From the NCBI GenBank assembly GCA_964370195.1, contig CAYJIH010000019.1, positions 1 to 32,842 of the forward strand: 32,842 nt of DNA. Reading direction: 5' to 3'. The position numbers were made by a program, and so were the translations under genes. Below are positions 23,491-31,011 of the stretch, piece by piece; position 1 is the first letter of the stretch; the number at the start of each line of letters is the position of its first letter. This DNA is from JAAYCI01 sp964370195. Its GTDB lineage: Bacteria > Bacillota > Clostridia > Oscillospirales > Ruminococcaceae. The notes beneath the pieces were generated by a model. It saw only the letters and a list, made by a program, of their open reading frames with translations, made no database searches and had not been told where the DNA came from.

Positions 23491-24792
23491 ATGGATTTTT
23501 CGAAAAGAGTTTTAGCAGTGCTACTTGCTACTGGTTTGTTTTTGGCACTGGCAGGATGCTCTAGCGCATCTGCAACCGAAACATCACAAGGGTCCTCTGC
23601 CTCTGCTGATGTTATTGAACTTGAATATTGGCACATCAACTCGGAAACATTTGGTGGGCCTGTTGTAACGGATATCATCGAGCGTTTTAACGAAGCACAC
23701 GACAATATTCACGTAACAGAAAAATTTGTGCCCAACACATACCAGGGCATTATGCAAGATTTGCAAGCGGCTGCCGCAGGTGGAACCCCACCAGACCTTG
23801 TACAAATTGGGTGGTCGTACAAAGAGTATTTTTCTAATAACTTTGGCTACACCGATGCCGAAACATTGTTTGCAACTTACGGGGAAGAGGGCGAAGAAGC
23901 CTTTGTTGAAAATACATATGAAGAGTCCATTCGCAACCTAGCTGTGAATGAAGCTGGCGAAATGGTTGGTTTTCCGTATGGCTTATCGGTGCCCGTTTTG
24001 TACTTAAACGAAGACATTTTAAGTGAAGCTGGTATTGCCGGTGAAGATCTTGAAACTTGGGAAGATGTTTTTGCCGCGGCAAGCACCATTAAACAAAACA
24101 CGGATAAGTGGGGCCTTTACATTGCGGAGTATGCCTATACGTGGGAGCTTCAGCAAATGTTAGAAAGCAATGGCGCTCATTATTTGACCGATGGTTTGTC
24201 AAGCATTGCCTCGACAGAAGCGGCTGAAGCGTATCAAGTGTATGCCGATGCTGTTTTGGTAGATGAATCTGCTTTGCACATTGCTGTAGAAGAAGGCAAA
24301 CAAGCATTTATCAACGGGGAAATTGGCATTTACATGGAATCGGTTTCGTACAGCAACTTGTTAACCACAACACCGCAACATGAAGTAAGTGTTATGGTGG
24401 CCCCTGCGTGGGAAGGCCAAGAGCTTACCTTGCCATGTGGTGGAAACTTCCTTGCCGTTACCTCTGAAAGTGATGAGAAAAAAGCTGCCACAGCAGAACT
24501 TGTTCAGTGGATTTTAGCTGAAGAGAACATGTTGGCGTGGGATGCGGGAACCGGCTATGTGCCCCCCATTCTCGGTGTGGAAGACTCGGCCTTAATGCAA
24601 GAAAACGAAGTGACATTTATGGCCTACAATGCGCTGGAATCGGCTGTGCCTTGGGCTTCGTTCCCTGGTAACAACGGTTTACAAGCAGAGGAAATTTTAA
24701 TTACGACACGAGATGAAATTTTAGGTGGCAACACAAGCGTGGAAGAGGGCCTTCAAGAAGCGCAAAACGAAATCAACGCATTGTACGAATAA
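23491..24792 (+). CDS. ABC transporter substrate-binding lipoprotein (UgpB/MalE-like)
   Basis: 433 residues. A signal peptide with lipobox LALAGCSS makes Cys22 or so the lipid-anchored residue. The mature protein follows the family 1 solute-binding pattern: LEYWHINSETFGGPVVTDIIERFNEAH, then GGTPPDLVQIGW, GFPYGLSVPVLYLNEDILSEAG, CGGNFLAVTSESDEKKAA and AGTGYVPPI. The order and short-loop features resemble UgpB, which binds glycerol-3-phosphate and glycerophosphodiesters, as much as sugar-binding MalE; PhnD-type phosphonate binders are unrelated. AGGAG lies before ATG 23491, 15 bases after the dehydrogenase. It sits outside the membrane and delivers ligand to the two permeases downstream. A phosphonate ester or glycoconjugate is the inferred ligand. 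Confidence 0.9.
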   Translation: MDFSKRVLAVLLATGLFLALAGCSSASATETSQGSSASADVIELEYWHINSETFGGPVVTDIIERFNEAHDNIHVTEKFVPNTYQGIMQDLQAAAAGGTPPDLVQIGWSYKEYFSNNFGYTDAETLFATYGEEGEEAFVENTYEESIRNLAVNEAGEMVGFPYGLSVPVLYLNEDILSEAGIAGEDLETWEDVFAAASTIKQNTDKWGLYIAEYAYTWELQQMLESNGAHYLTDGLSSIASTEAAEAYQVYADAVLVDESALHIAVEEGKQAFINGEIGIYMESVSYSNLLTTTPQHEVSVMVAPAWEGQELTLPCGGNFLAVTSESDEKKAATAELVQWILAEENMLAWDAGTGYVPPILGVEDSALMQENEVTFMAYNALESAVPWASFPGNNGLQAEEILITTRDEILGGNTSVEEGLQEAQNEINALYE

Positions 24793-24807
24793 GAGGAGCA
24801 TCTGCCA

Positions 24808-25692
24808 ATGAACTTGGGCAAACGCAAGGTTAAACCTTATCTATACCTAACACCTGTTTTTGTTTTCTTTCTGGTGTTTATGGTTGTGCCCGTTTTCTAT
24901 ACCATCTATCTTAGCTTTTTCGATTGGAACATGATAAGGCCTACAAAAGAGTTTGTAGGCCTTGCCAATTATACAGATTTACTGCTTAGCCAGGATTTTT
25001 GGAAAATATTTATAAACACGCTGTTTTACATTCTTCTTTTGGTCGCTATCAATTTCATAATTCCCTTTATATTTGCGTTTGTTTGCAAATTTATTTTAAA
25101 TCGGTTCCAAAATTTTTATAAAGCAAGTTTGTTTTTGCCTGGCTTTATCTCCCTTGTAGTAGGCTCTATGATTTTTACATGGATTTTAAACCCTGTGGCA
25201 GGGCCGCTTTCTATGGTTTTAGAAACAATGGGGATTACCATGCCCATTTGGTCTACAACAGAGGGGCTTGTGGTGGTGGTGATTAGCTTAATCACCTCTT
25301 GGAAAAGTTTTGGGTATAACTTTATTATGTTGTTTGCGGCTGTAAGTGGCGTGTCGGGCGAAATTGTGGAAGCCGCACGGCTAGATGATATCCCTTTGCA
25401 TAAAATATTTTTAAAAGTGGTGGCACCCATGACAGGCGCTACATCATTTTATGTTTTTGTTATGACGATTGTGCAAGGCCTTACGTATGTGTTTAGCCCC
25501 ATTGAAGTGTTGACGGGTGGAGGGCCAAACTATGGCAGCTCTAACTTGATTTACGACTCTTATTTTCAGGCGTTTAGTTTGTTTGAAACGGGTACATCAG
25601 CGGCCGAATCGGTGATATCATTGCTTTTATTTGGTGTGGGGCTTTACGCGCTGAATTCGGTGGTGGGAAAGAAGGTGTATTATGAAAACTAA
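24808..25692 (+). CDS. ABC transporter permease, MalF/UgpA-like
   Basis: 294 residues with about six membrane segments; the first is YLTPVFVFFLVFMVVPVFYTIYL. The cytoplasmic coupling loop reads EAARLDDIPLHKIFLKVVAP, the EAA motif with D-D-I in place of the usual D-G-A. Together with the next gene it forms the membrane channel. GAGGAG lies nine bases before ATG 24808, and the stop overlaps the start of the next permease by 11 bases. Confidence 0.9.
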   Translation: MNLGKRKVKPYLYLTPVFVFFLVFMVVPVFYTIYLSFFDWNMIRPTKEFVGLANYTDLLLSQDFWKIFINTLFYILLLVAINFIIPFIFAFVCKFILNRFQNFYKASLFLPGFISLVVGSMIFTWILNPVAGPLSMVLETMGITMPIWSTTEGLVVVVISLITSWKSFGYNFIMLFAAVSGVSGEIVEAARLDDIPLHKIFLKVVAPMTGATSFYVFVMTIVQGLTYVFSPIEVLTGGGPNYGSSNLIYDSYFQAFSLFETGTSAAESVISLLLFGVGLYALNSVVGKKVYYEN

Positions 25693-26506
25693 ACGCAGAT
25701 GGGCCTTTTTATGGCATGGGTTATTCATCATCACCATCCTTGCTATGCTATACCCTATTTTGTTTGCTCTTTCGAACTCCTTTAAGCCCGATCAAGAGGC
25801 GTACACGAATGCAACCGCCCTGTTTACGGCCGGTTTTTCCTTTGATAACTATATCAAGTTGTTTACACGCCTTCCCTTATTGCGCATTATATTAAACACG
25901 TTTGTTATTTCTACGGTAATAACTCTTGTGCGTATGTTGATCTCTTTTTTAAGCGCATATGGCATTGTGTATTTTGGGTTTAAAGGTAAAAAAATAGTGA
26001 TGGCCGCTTTTATGCTTTCGATGTTTGTGCCATTTACAGCAATTATGATACCAAACTATTTGATCCTTTCTAAAATAGGGTTGTTAGACACTCTTTTAGG
26101 CGTTATTCTACCACAAATTTTCTCGGGTTCGGCTATTTTCCTATTGGTACAAAGCATGCGCACCATTCCGCTTTCCTTAATAGAAGTGGCAAAATTAGAA
26201 AACATGAAAGATGCCACCATAATGCGTAAGGTGGTGTTGCCATTGGTAAAGCCACAGTTAATTGCCACCAGCATTTGGTTTTTTGCCTTAAGCTGGAACG
26301 AATTTATTTGGGCACGTTTGATTTTAGACACAACAGAAAATTACACACTTCCTTTTGCGCTTCAAATGTTCATTTCCGGAGAAGGGGGCGACGGTTTTAC
26401 GTCTGCTATGGCCATGAGCGTGGTAACGATGATTATCCCGTTGGTGATGTATCTTATTTTTCAGAAAAGTATTATTGCCACGTTTACTTCTTCCGGCATC
26501 AAGTAA
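25682..26506 (+). CDS. ABC transporter permease, MalG/UgpE-like
   Basis: 274 residues, about six membrane segments beginning WHGLFIITILAMLYPILFAL and including FNMSMFVPF-like FMLSMFVPFTAIMIPNY. The EAA loop is degenerate (EVAKLENMKDATIMRKVVLP): the usual A and D-G residues are replaced by V and E-N. That is odd for this family but the overall pattern holds. It overlaps the previous permease gene, and the ATPase gene begins nine bases after it, so all three should be made together. Confidence 0.9.
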   Translation: MKTKRRWAFLWHGLFIITILAMLYPILFALSNSFKPDQEAYTNATALFTAGFSFDNYIKLFTRLPLLRIILNTFVISTVITLVRMLISFLSAYGIVYFGFKGKKIVMAAFMLSMFVPFTAIMIPNYLILSKIGLLDTLLGVILPQIFSGSAIFLLVQSMRTIPLSLIEVAKLENMKDATIMRKVVLPLVKPQLIATSIWFFALSWNEFIWARLILDTTENYTLPFALQMFISGEGGDGFTSAMAMSVVTMIIPLVMYLIFQKSIIATFTSSGIK

Positions 26507-26515
26507 GGAGACATT

Positions 26516-27664
26516 ATGAAATCGATTGTTTTAAACCACATTAAAAAGGTGTACGATAACCACAACACCGTGATAGAAGATATGAATTTTTCCATCGAAA
26601 CCGGCGAGCGCATTGTGCTGCTGGGGCCTTCCGGGTGTGGGAAATCCACCCTTTTGCGCATGATTGCAGGGCTGGAAGCCATCAGTGACGGCACGTTATT
26701 TCTCAACGAACAAGACATGAGTGCGACGCCGGCCGGAAAACGAAATGTGGCCATGGTTTTTCAAAATTACGCCTTATACCCACATATGACCGTGGAGGAA
26801 AATATCGTATTTGGCCTTCGTGAAAACAAGGTGGACAAGGCAGTTATCCGTGAAAAACTGGAAAATGTTTTGCGCATGTTGGAGCTTACGCAGTATCGCG
26901 AGCGCAAACCAAACCAACTTTCCGGCGGGCAGCGGCAACGTGTGGCACTGGCGCGTGCCACTGTAAAAGACAGTAGCATTTTTTTGCTAGACGAACCACT
27001 TTCCAATTTGGATGCACAGCTGCGTGTGTCGGCCCGTCAATCTCTTTTAGAAATCCACAAAAAGTTCAATCAAACCATGGTGTATGTTACGCATGACCAA
27101 ATTGAAGGGTTGACCTTTGCAGATAAAATTATTTTACTAAACCATGGGGAAATTCAAATGTATGATACACCGTATAATGTGTATCATTTCCCGGCAAATA
27201 TTTTTACAGCCAAATTTATTGGGGCGCCCAGCATGAATTTGATACCCAATACGAAGATGTTAGAGCGGTGGATCAGCTTTAATGGCCAAAGCACGGCAAT
27301 TCTACCTCTTTGGAAAGAGTATCTTAATAGCGATGATACGTACACAGTGGGTATTCGCCCCGAAAATATTTTAATTCACAAAGAAAATAAAGACAATGCA
27401 CGCTTAAAAGCCGTGGTTAAATATATTGAAAACCAGGGCGCTATGTATGCAACGTATCTCGATATGGCCGGCGTGGATATGGTGGTTATGTCGAAATATG
27501 TGGATTACGTACAGGGAGATACCGTTTATTTAGAATTGTTAGAAGAACATTTGCATTTTTTTGATGAAACAGAAGCGAATATTGGGCGGCCGGATTCTAT
27601 CCATCAAATCAATGAAAAAGTGCGTTTGCAAAGCATTCAAAAATTGCACGGAGAAATCGCATGA
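26516..27664 (+). CDS. ABC transporter ATPase, UgpC/MsmK/MalK-like
   Basis: 382 residues. Walker A is GPSGCGKSTLL (about 38-48), the Q-loop FQNYALYPHMTVEEN, the signature LSGGQRQRVALARA, Walker B IFLLDEPLSNLDAQLR and the switch His YVTHDQIE. The C-terminal half (about 240-382) is the TOBE/OB region of sugar-importer ATPases, with VGIRPENI. It powers the importer encoded just upstream. AAGGAG lies five bases before ATG 26516. Its stop codon overlaps the start of the PHP gene (ATGA). Housekeeping MsmX-type ATPases often serve several importers, but this one is dedicated by position. Confidence 0.93.
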   Translation: MKSIVLNHIKKVYDNHNTVIEDMNFSIETGERIVLLGPSGCGKSTLLRMIAGLEAISDGTLFLNEQDMSATPAGKRNVAMVFQNYALYPHMTVEENIVFGLRENKVDKAVIREKLENVLRMLELTQYRERKPNQLSGGQRQRVALARATVKDSSIFLLDEPLSNLDAQLRVSARQSLLEIHKKFNQTMVYVTHDQIEGLTFADKIILLNHGEIQMYDTPYNVYHFPANIFTAKFIGAPSMNLIPNTKMLERWISFNGQSTAILPLWKEYLNSDDTYTVGIRPENILIHKENKDNARLKAVVKYIENQGAMYATYLDMAGVDMVVMSKYVDYVQGDTVYLELLEEHLHFFDETEANIGRPDSIHQINEKVRLQSIQKLHGEIA

Positions 27665-28668
27665 GCAAATTGAATACACAGGGAAATTGGTATAAAGGCA
27701 ATTTGCATTGCCACACCACACGCTCGGATGGAAAGAAAACACCACAAGAAATTGTACAAATGTACAAAGAGCAGCAGTACGATTTTTTGGCACTGAGTGA
27801 CCACGATATTTTTGCCGATGACATGCAGGCGTTTGGCTCAAACGATTTCTTGATTTTACCGGCCATGGAAGCGTCCATCTATTACATGACCGACCCACAA
27901 AAAATTGAGAAATATAAAAACGCACATTTAACAGATACACTGCAAATTCTGTTTGATGAACAAGGCCACCCCAATTGTGACCGTGCTCATCACATCAATG
28001 TTTTTTGGATGGACGGAGAGCGTCCTTTTTCACATTTGGAGGTTTTGCCACCCAAGCTTATTTTTGGGGAAAACCATACGATCTTACAAGAAACAATCGA
28101 CTTTTTTCTGCAAAAAGGTTGTTTGGTTACGTATAACCACCCACTTTGGTCACGTGTTACACACGAGGAGCTGATCCATACAGAAGGGTTAAGTGCTATT
28201 GAGGTATACAACGATTGGACAGAAAAAATATGTGGCCTTGGCACAGACACCAGCTTTTTAGACGCAATGCTGCGTCATGGAAAAACCATACATGCCCTAG
28301 CTACAGACGACAACCATAACAAAGACACCGTTTTAACAAATTATGGCGGTTATATCATGGTTCATGCGAAGAGTTTATCTCGTGCGGATATTCTTTCTGC
28401 TATAAAAAGCGGAAACTACTACTCTTCCAGTGGCATGGAGCTGTATCAGTGGGACGTGCAAAATGGCATTGCAAAAGTAAGGTGTTCGCCTGCTTCTCGT
28501 ATCCGTTTTGTTGTGGGCAATAAAGTGCTGGATGGCAGTGTTCATAATGCAAAGGGGACACCACTAGTGGAGGCAACGTATACGCTAAAAGGCCATGAGA
28601 CCTACATTCGTGTAGAATGTGTGGGAGAAGATGGGACATGTGCTTGGTCCAACGCCATCTATTTGTAA
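27661..28668 (+). CDS. PHP-domain metallophosphoesterase (CehA/McbA-like)
   Basis: 335 residues, cytosolic. PHP motifs are NLHCHTTRSDGKK (metal-ligand His-x-His and Asp), LALSDHD, PAMEAS (ligand Glu), YNHPLW and ALATDDNHN. The C-terminal 70 residues form a beta-rich CehA-type tail. PHP enzymes hydrolyse phosphomono- or diesters with a trinuclear metal site; known phosphonate-linked members (PhnP-related PhnPP) open cyclic phosphates. The ATGA overlap with the ATPase gene and the shared operon with phnX argue that it trims an imported ester to release a phosphonate or phosphate. The exact substrate is inferred, not shown. It is the last gene of the operon; a fresh promoter starts three bases after its stop codon. 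Confidence 0.85.
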   Translation: MSKLNTQGNWYKGNLHCHTTRSDGKKTPQEIVQMYKEQQYDFLALSDHDIFADDMQAFGSNDFLILPAMEASIYYMTDPQKIEKYKNAHLTDTLQILFDEQGHPNCDRAHHINVFWMDGERPFSHLEVLPPKLIFGENHTILQETIDFFLQKGCLVTYNHPLWSRVTHEELIHTEGLSAIEVYNDWTEKICGLGTDTSFLDAMLRHGKTIHALATDDNHNKDTVLTNYGGYIMVHAKSLSRADILSAIKSGNYYSSSGMELYQWDVQNGIAKVRCSPASRIRFVVGNKVLDGSVHNAKGTPLVEATYTLKGHETYIRVECVGEDGTCAWSNAIYL

Positions 28669-28670
28669 TT

Positions 28671-28698
28671 TTTACAAATAGATTTTTTGTGTTATAAT
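28671..28698 (+). promoter_or_regulatory. Strong promoter after the PHP gene
   Basis: TTTACA (28671-28676), 16 bases, TATAAT (28693-28698). It drives the gene-free stretch that ends in the terminator at 28885-28913. Confidence 0.6.
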
Positions 28699-28704
28699 TC
28701 GCAT

Positions 28705-28913
28705 TAAAAAGGCAGATTTATTGAAGAGGTTTCCTCTTGATGGTTGTAATTTGGGGCAGCTTGTTTTTACAATATGCGACTGTATACAAAAACGGATCAA
28801 CACGAGCGGAACGATAAAAAAATAATGGTATTGGATGCAAAGCCGTTATGGCACGTTGTTTAAGAACAAGTGTTTATGAAGGAGCACGGGTGCCAAGAGG
28901 GTGCCCGTGTTTT
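28705..28913 (+). ncRNA. Candidate small RNA, about 210 bases
   Basis: The stretch is bounded by a near-consensus promoter and a strong terminator and has no gene-sized frame. It contains a perfect hairpin, AAGAGG-TTT-CCTCTT (28724-28738), the box GGATGCAAAGCC, and the terminator stem. The GCAAAGCC box recalls c-di-GMP-I riboswitches, but the expected partner arm is not evident. Two tiny overlapping frames (25 and 29 codons) lack well-placed ribosome sites. I do not recognise a known RNA family. Confidence 0.35.
28885..28913 (+). terminator. Strong rho-independent terminator
   Basis: CACGGGTGCC pairs with GGTGCCCGTG (10 pairs including two G-U) around a loop of about five bases, then four T. 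Confidence 0.75.
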
Positions 28914-28970
28914 GCCGTAACGCTGATTACATTTTGCACAGCCAGGTAAATCATTTTGTGTATATTCCTA

Positions 28971-28999
28971 TTGACAAAAGGATCATTATGAGATACAAT
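28971..28999 (+). promoter_or_regulatory. Promoter of the ArsR gene
   Basis: TTGACA (28971-28976), 17 bases, TACAAT (28994-28999): near-perfect sigma-A promoter. It directly abuts the dyad at 29000-29019, so a repressor there would block transcription. Confidence 0.7.
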
Positions 29000-29023
29000 A
29001 AAACCATAAAATTGGTTTTGTAG
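29000..29023 (+). promoter_or_regulatory. Candidate ArsR operator 1
   Basis: AAAACCA-N6-TGGTTTT is a perfect dyad (29000-29019) immediately downstream of the -10 box. AAAATTGGTTTTGTAG (29008-29023) recurs at 29479-29494 upstream of the permease with one change. Confidence 0.5.
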
Positions 29024-29165
29024 AATTGAGAGTTTCAACATAGAAGAAAGAAACTGTTTTCTATAGATTGAATTTTACAGTTATTACTAATATGTTTGAA
29101 ACAACAGAAACGTGTGTTTGGTTATCATACGCAGTAACGTTTTATTTAAGGATGGGGTGTGCGAA

Positions 29166-29435
29166 ATGATGGTGGATGAGAACACAGCTTTTTTATTTAA
29201 AGGGCTTTCGGATTTACACAGAATTAGGATACTGGAAATTTTGCTTTTGGGCGAAGAATGCAACTGCCATTTGAGTGAAAAAATGGAAATGCCGCTTTCT
29301 ACCTTGGCACATCACTTGAGGGTATTAACGAATGCGAAGCTTGTGATTCCACGCAAAGAGGGGAAATGGACTTACTATACAATCAATCATGAGCAATTTG
29401 AAACGGCGAAACGCATTTTAGATAAATTTAGTTAG
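29166..29435 (+). CDS. arsR: ArsR/SmtB family metalloregulator
   Basis: 89 residues, a single winged-helix repressor. LFKGLSDLHRIRILEILLLGEE leads to ECNCHLSEKMEMPLSTLAHHLRVL, the recognition helix region. The CxC in ECNCHL sits where classical ArsR has its ELCVCDL trivalent-arsenic site, so As(III) or antimonite sensing is likely. The wing is PRKEGKWTYYTIN. A third thiol, usual in some ArsR types, is not evident. GGGG lies eight bases before ATG 29166; ATG 29169 is an alternative. Its promoter overlaps a dyad operator, so it should repress itself, and a matching sequence lies before the permease. The stop codon is inside a terminator hairpin at 29432-29461. Confidence 0.88.
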   Translation: MMVDENTAFLFKGLSDLHRIRILEILLLGEECNCHLSEKMEMPLSTLAHHLRVLTNAKLVIPRKEGKWTYYTINHEQFETAKRILDKFS

Positions 29436-29461
29436 GTACACGGTAGGGTGTGCCTAATTTT
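29432..29461 (+). terminator. Terminator or attenuator after arsR
   Basis: TTAGGTACAC (29432-29441) pairs with GTGTGCCTAA (29448-29457) apart from one mismatch or wobble, followed by TTTT. It overlaps the arsR stop codon and separates arsR from the permease. Confidence 0.6.
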
Positions 29462-29478
29462 AAACAAAACAATTCGTA

Positions 29479-29494
29479 AAAATTGGTTTTATAG
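29479..29494 (+). promoter_or_regulatory. Candidate ArsR operator 2
   Basis: AAAATTGGTTTTATAG is 15/16 identical to 29008-29023. With AAAACAATT at about 29466-29474 it forms an imperfect dyad. It suggests direct control of the leader ORF and permease by ArsR. Confidence 0.45.
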
Positions 29495-29514
29495 TTTTAA
29501 CGGAGGGGATTTCG

Positions 29515-29556
29515 ATGTGCATGTGTGGGAGACATTTTAGGTGCCGCAGCCAATAG
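29515..29556 (+). CDS. 13-residue cysteine-rich leader peptide
   Basis: The frame MCMCGRHFRCRSQ is 13 codons and has an excellent site, GGAGGGG, six bases before ATG 29515. It contains three Cys, including CMC, plus RH and RCR. It lies between ArsR operator 2 and the ArsP-like permease, which starts 57 bases after its stop codon. Position and Cys content suggest a leader whose translation responds to Cys supply or thiophilic metal, or a tiny metal-binding peptide. Chance cannot be excluded for so short a frame. Confidence 0.45.
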   Translation: MCMCGRHFRCRSQ

Positions 29557-29613
29557 ACACTCTAGGCAAAAAGAATGTGCAGCAAAATGAACGAGCAAAA
29601 AGAATGGAGTGTT

Positions 29614-30852
29614 ATGATGCAACAGCAATTGATAAATTTTTTCACAAACTTGCTTGCGCCACTGGGTATCACCGAACCTATGGTGGGCAATGTTTTAGGA
29701 ACGTTCACGTTTTTATTTGGCGAACTTATGCTCTTGTTTATTCTTATCAGCTTTTTTGTGGGCCTTTTGCAAAGCTATATTGCAAGAGAGAAAATACAAA
29801 AAGCATTAACTACGAAATACCGGTTTTTAAACAGTATCCTTGGGGCGGTTTTAGGCTCTGTAACCCCATTTTGTTCTTGTTCTACCATTCCATTGCTTGT
29901 GGGGCTTAGAAAAAGCGGGGCACCTTTTGCAGGCATGGTATCCTTTTTGTTAACCTCACCAATCTTAAACCCGATGATTGTCATCATCTTCTTTGGCTTT
30001 TTTGGGTTCGTTCCAACATTGATGTATGCGGGTATTGCACTGGTGTTTGCAATTGTTGTGGGTTATGCCCTAGATCGTTTGGGGTTTGAGCGTTATTTTA
30101 AAGATGAAAATATAGCAAATTATAACGAAAAGGAAAACTGCTGTGGGGCAGACAAAGCAACCTCATCTTGTTGCTCGGGGCCGGCCGCTGAACCAATTGA
30201 TTCTTGTTGTGCATCACAGGAGGAGACAACGACATCCTGCTGTGACACACAGGAGAAAGCATCTTGTGGCTGCTTGCCAATTGAAACGGCATCCTGCTGT
30301 GATACACAGGCCGAGGCATCTTGTGCCTGCTTGTCGGAGGCCGACGATGGTTGCTGCGCTTCGGAAAATAGTGGGGGCGGATGTTGTGACTCTGTGGATA
30401 TGTCTTTCAAAAGTCAAACAGGCACCACGCTGCAACGGCATGTAAAGGTATGGAAATATTCGCTGCAAGATTCATGGGCTCAGTTTAGAAAAATTTTGCT
30501 CTATTTACTTGTTGGCGCCGGAATCGGTTCATTCATTTATGGCTTTGTTCCCGAAGAATTTTTGGTGCAGGTGGCTGGTGAACAAAATCCATTTGCCGTG
30601 CCTCTTGCTGCTGTTTTAGGCGTTCCCATGTATATTAGAACAGAGGCTGTATTGCCTCTTGCCAATATGTTAATTGGGCAGGGAGTGGGGCTGGGAACGA
30701 TGGTGGCTCTCATCATCGGCGGAGCCGGTGCCAGTATTCCGGAAGTATCTCTTTTGAGCACCTTATTTAAAAAACCATTTATTATCACATTTTTGGTTTG
30801 CATTTTTACTGTGGCTGTAATTTCGGGTTATGCTTTTAATATTTTATTGTAA
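29614..30852 (+). CDS. ArsP/SO_0444-type permease with a cysteine-rich loop
   Basis: 412 residues. The N-terminal membrane half includes LGSVTPFCSCSTIPLLVGLRKSGAP, with the CSC motif and the TSPILNPM segment of the DUF318/ArsP permease family. The C-terminal half includes AVLGVPMYIRTEAVLPLA and IGGAGASIPEV. Relatives export trivalent organoarsenicals (ArsP) or Cu/Zn (SO_0444). Between the halves, residues 176-258 carry 18 Cys as seven CC pairs plus CGC and CAC, including a 19-residue tandem repeat (SCCDTQEKASCGCL / SCCDTQAEASCACL). Adjacent ArsR with a CNC site favours arsenic or antimony. GGAG precedes ATG 29614 (or 29617); an upstream ATG at 29575 has a poor site. Terminator at 30912-30956. 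Confidence 0.88.
   Translation: MMQQQLINFFTNLLAPLGITEPMVGNVLGTFTFLFGELMLLFILISFFVGLLQSYIAREKIQKALTTKYRFLNSILGAVLGSVTPFCSCSTIPLLVGLRKSGAPFAGMVSFLLTSPILNPMIVIIFFGFFGFVPTLMYAGIALVFAIVVGYALDRLGFERYFKDENIANYNEKENCCGADKATSSCCSGPAAEPIDSCCASQEETTTSCCDTQEKASCGCLPIETASCCDTQAEASCACLSEADDGCCASENSGGGCCDSVDMSFKSQTGTTLQRHVKVWKYSLQDSWAQFRKILLYLLVGAGIGSFIYGFVPEEFLVQVAGEQNPFAVPLAAVLGVPMYIRTEAVLPLANMLIGQGVGLGTMVALIIGGAGASIPEVSLLSTLFKKPFIITFLVCIFTVAVISGYAFNILL
30231..30344 (+). repeat. 57-base tandem repeat inside the permease gene
   Basis: Two units start at about 30231 and 30288, both reading CATCCTGCTGTGAYACACAG and later CATCTTGTGSCTGCTTG. They encode the 19-residue Cys repeat. Confidence 0.7.
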
Positions 30853-30911
30853 AGCACCTTTGTGCTAGCAGCGGTTACAGCGTGCGTGTATAGTTTGTAT
30901 GTATTTATTTC

Positions 30912-30956
30912 TTAAAAAACCCTCACCAAAAATAATTTTTGGTGAGGGTTTTTTAA
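30912..30956. terminator. Bidirectional terminator between convergent genes
   Basis: 21-base perfect arms (TTAAAAAACCCTCACC...GGTGAGGGTTTTTTAA) with a 3-base loop. The A/T flanks give a T-run on either strand, serving both the permease (+) and the lipoprotein gene (-). Confidence 0.9.
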
Positions 30957-31011
30957 AGAAACAGGTATTGAAAAGTAGGGGCGCTCCCGTCCTTTATAAT
31001 TAGATAAGTAG

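Noticed and set aside
28774..28863. 29-codon frame MRLYTKTDQHERNDKK... inside the candidate small RNA
   Set aside because: No ribosome binding site at a useful distance; it may be chance within a structured transcript.
28820..28913. c-di-GMP-I riboswitch call based on GGATGCAAAGCC and AGCACGGGTGCC
   Set aside because: The 5' GGCAAACC-type arm and closing stem are not found and no c-di-GMP-linked gene follows; kept only as a hint under the ncRNA finding.
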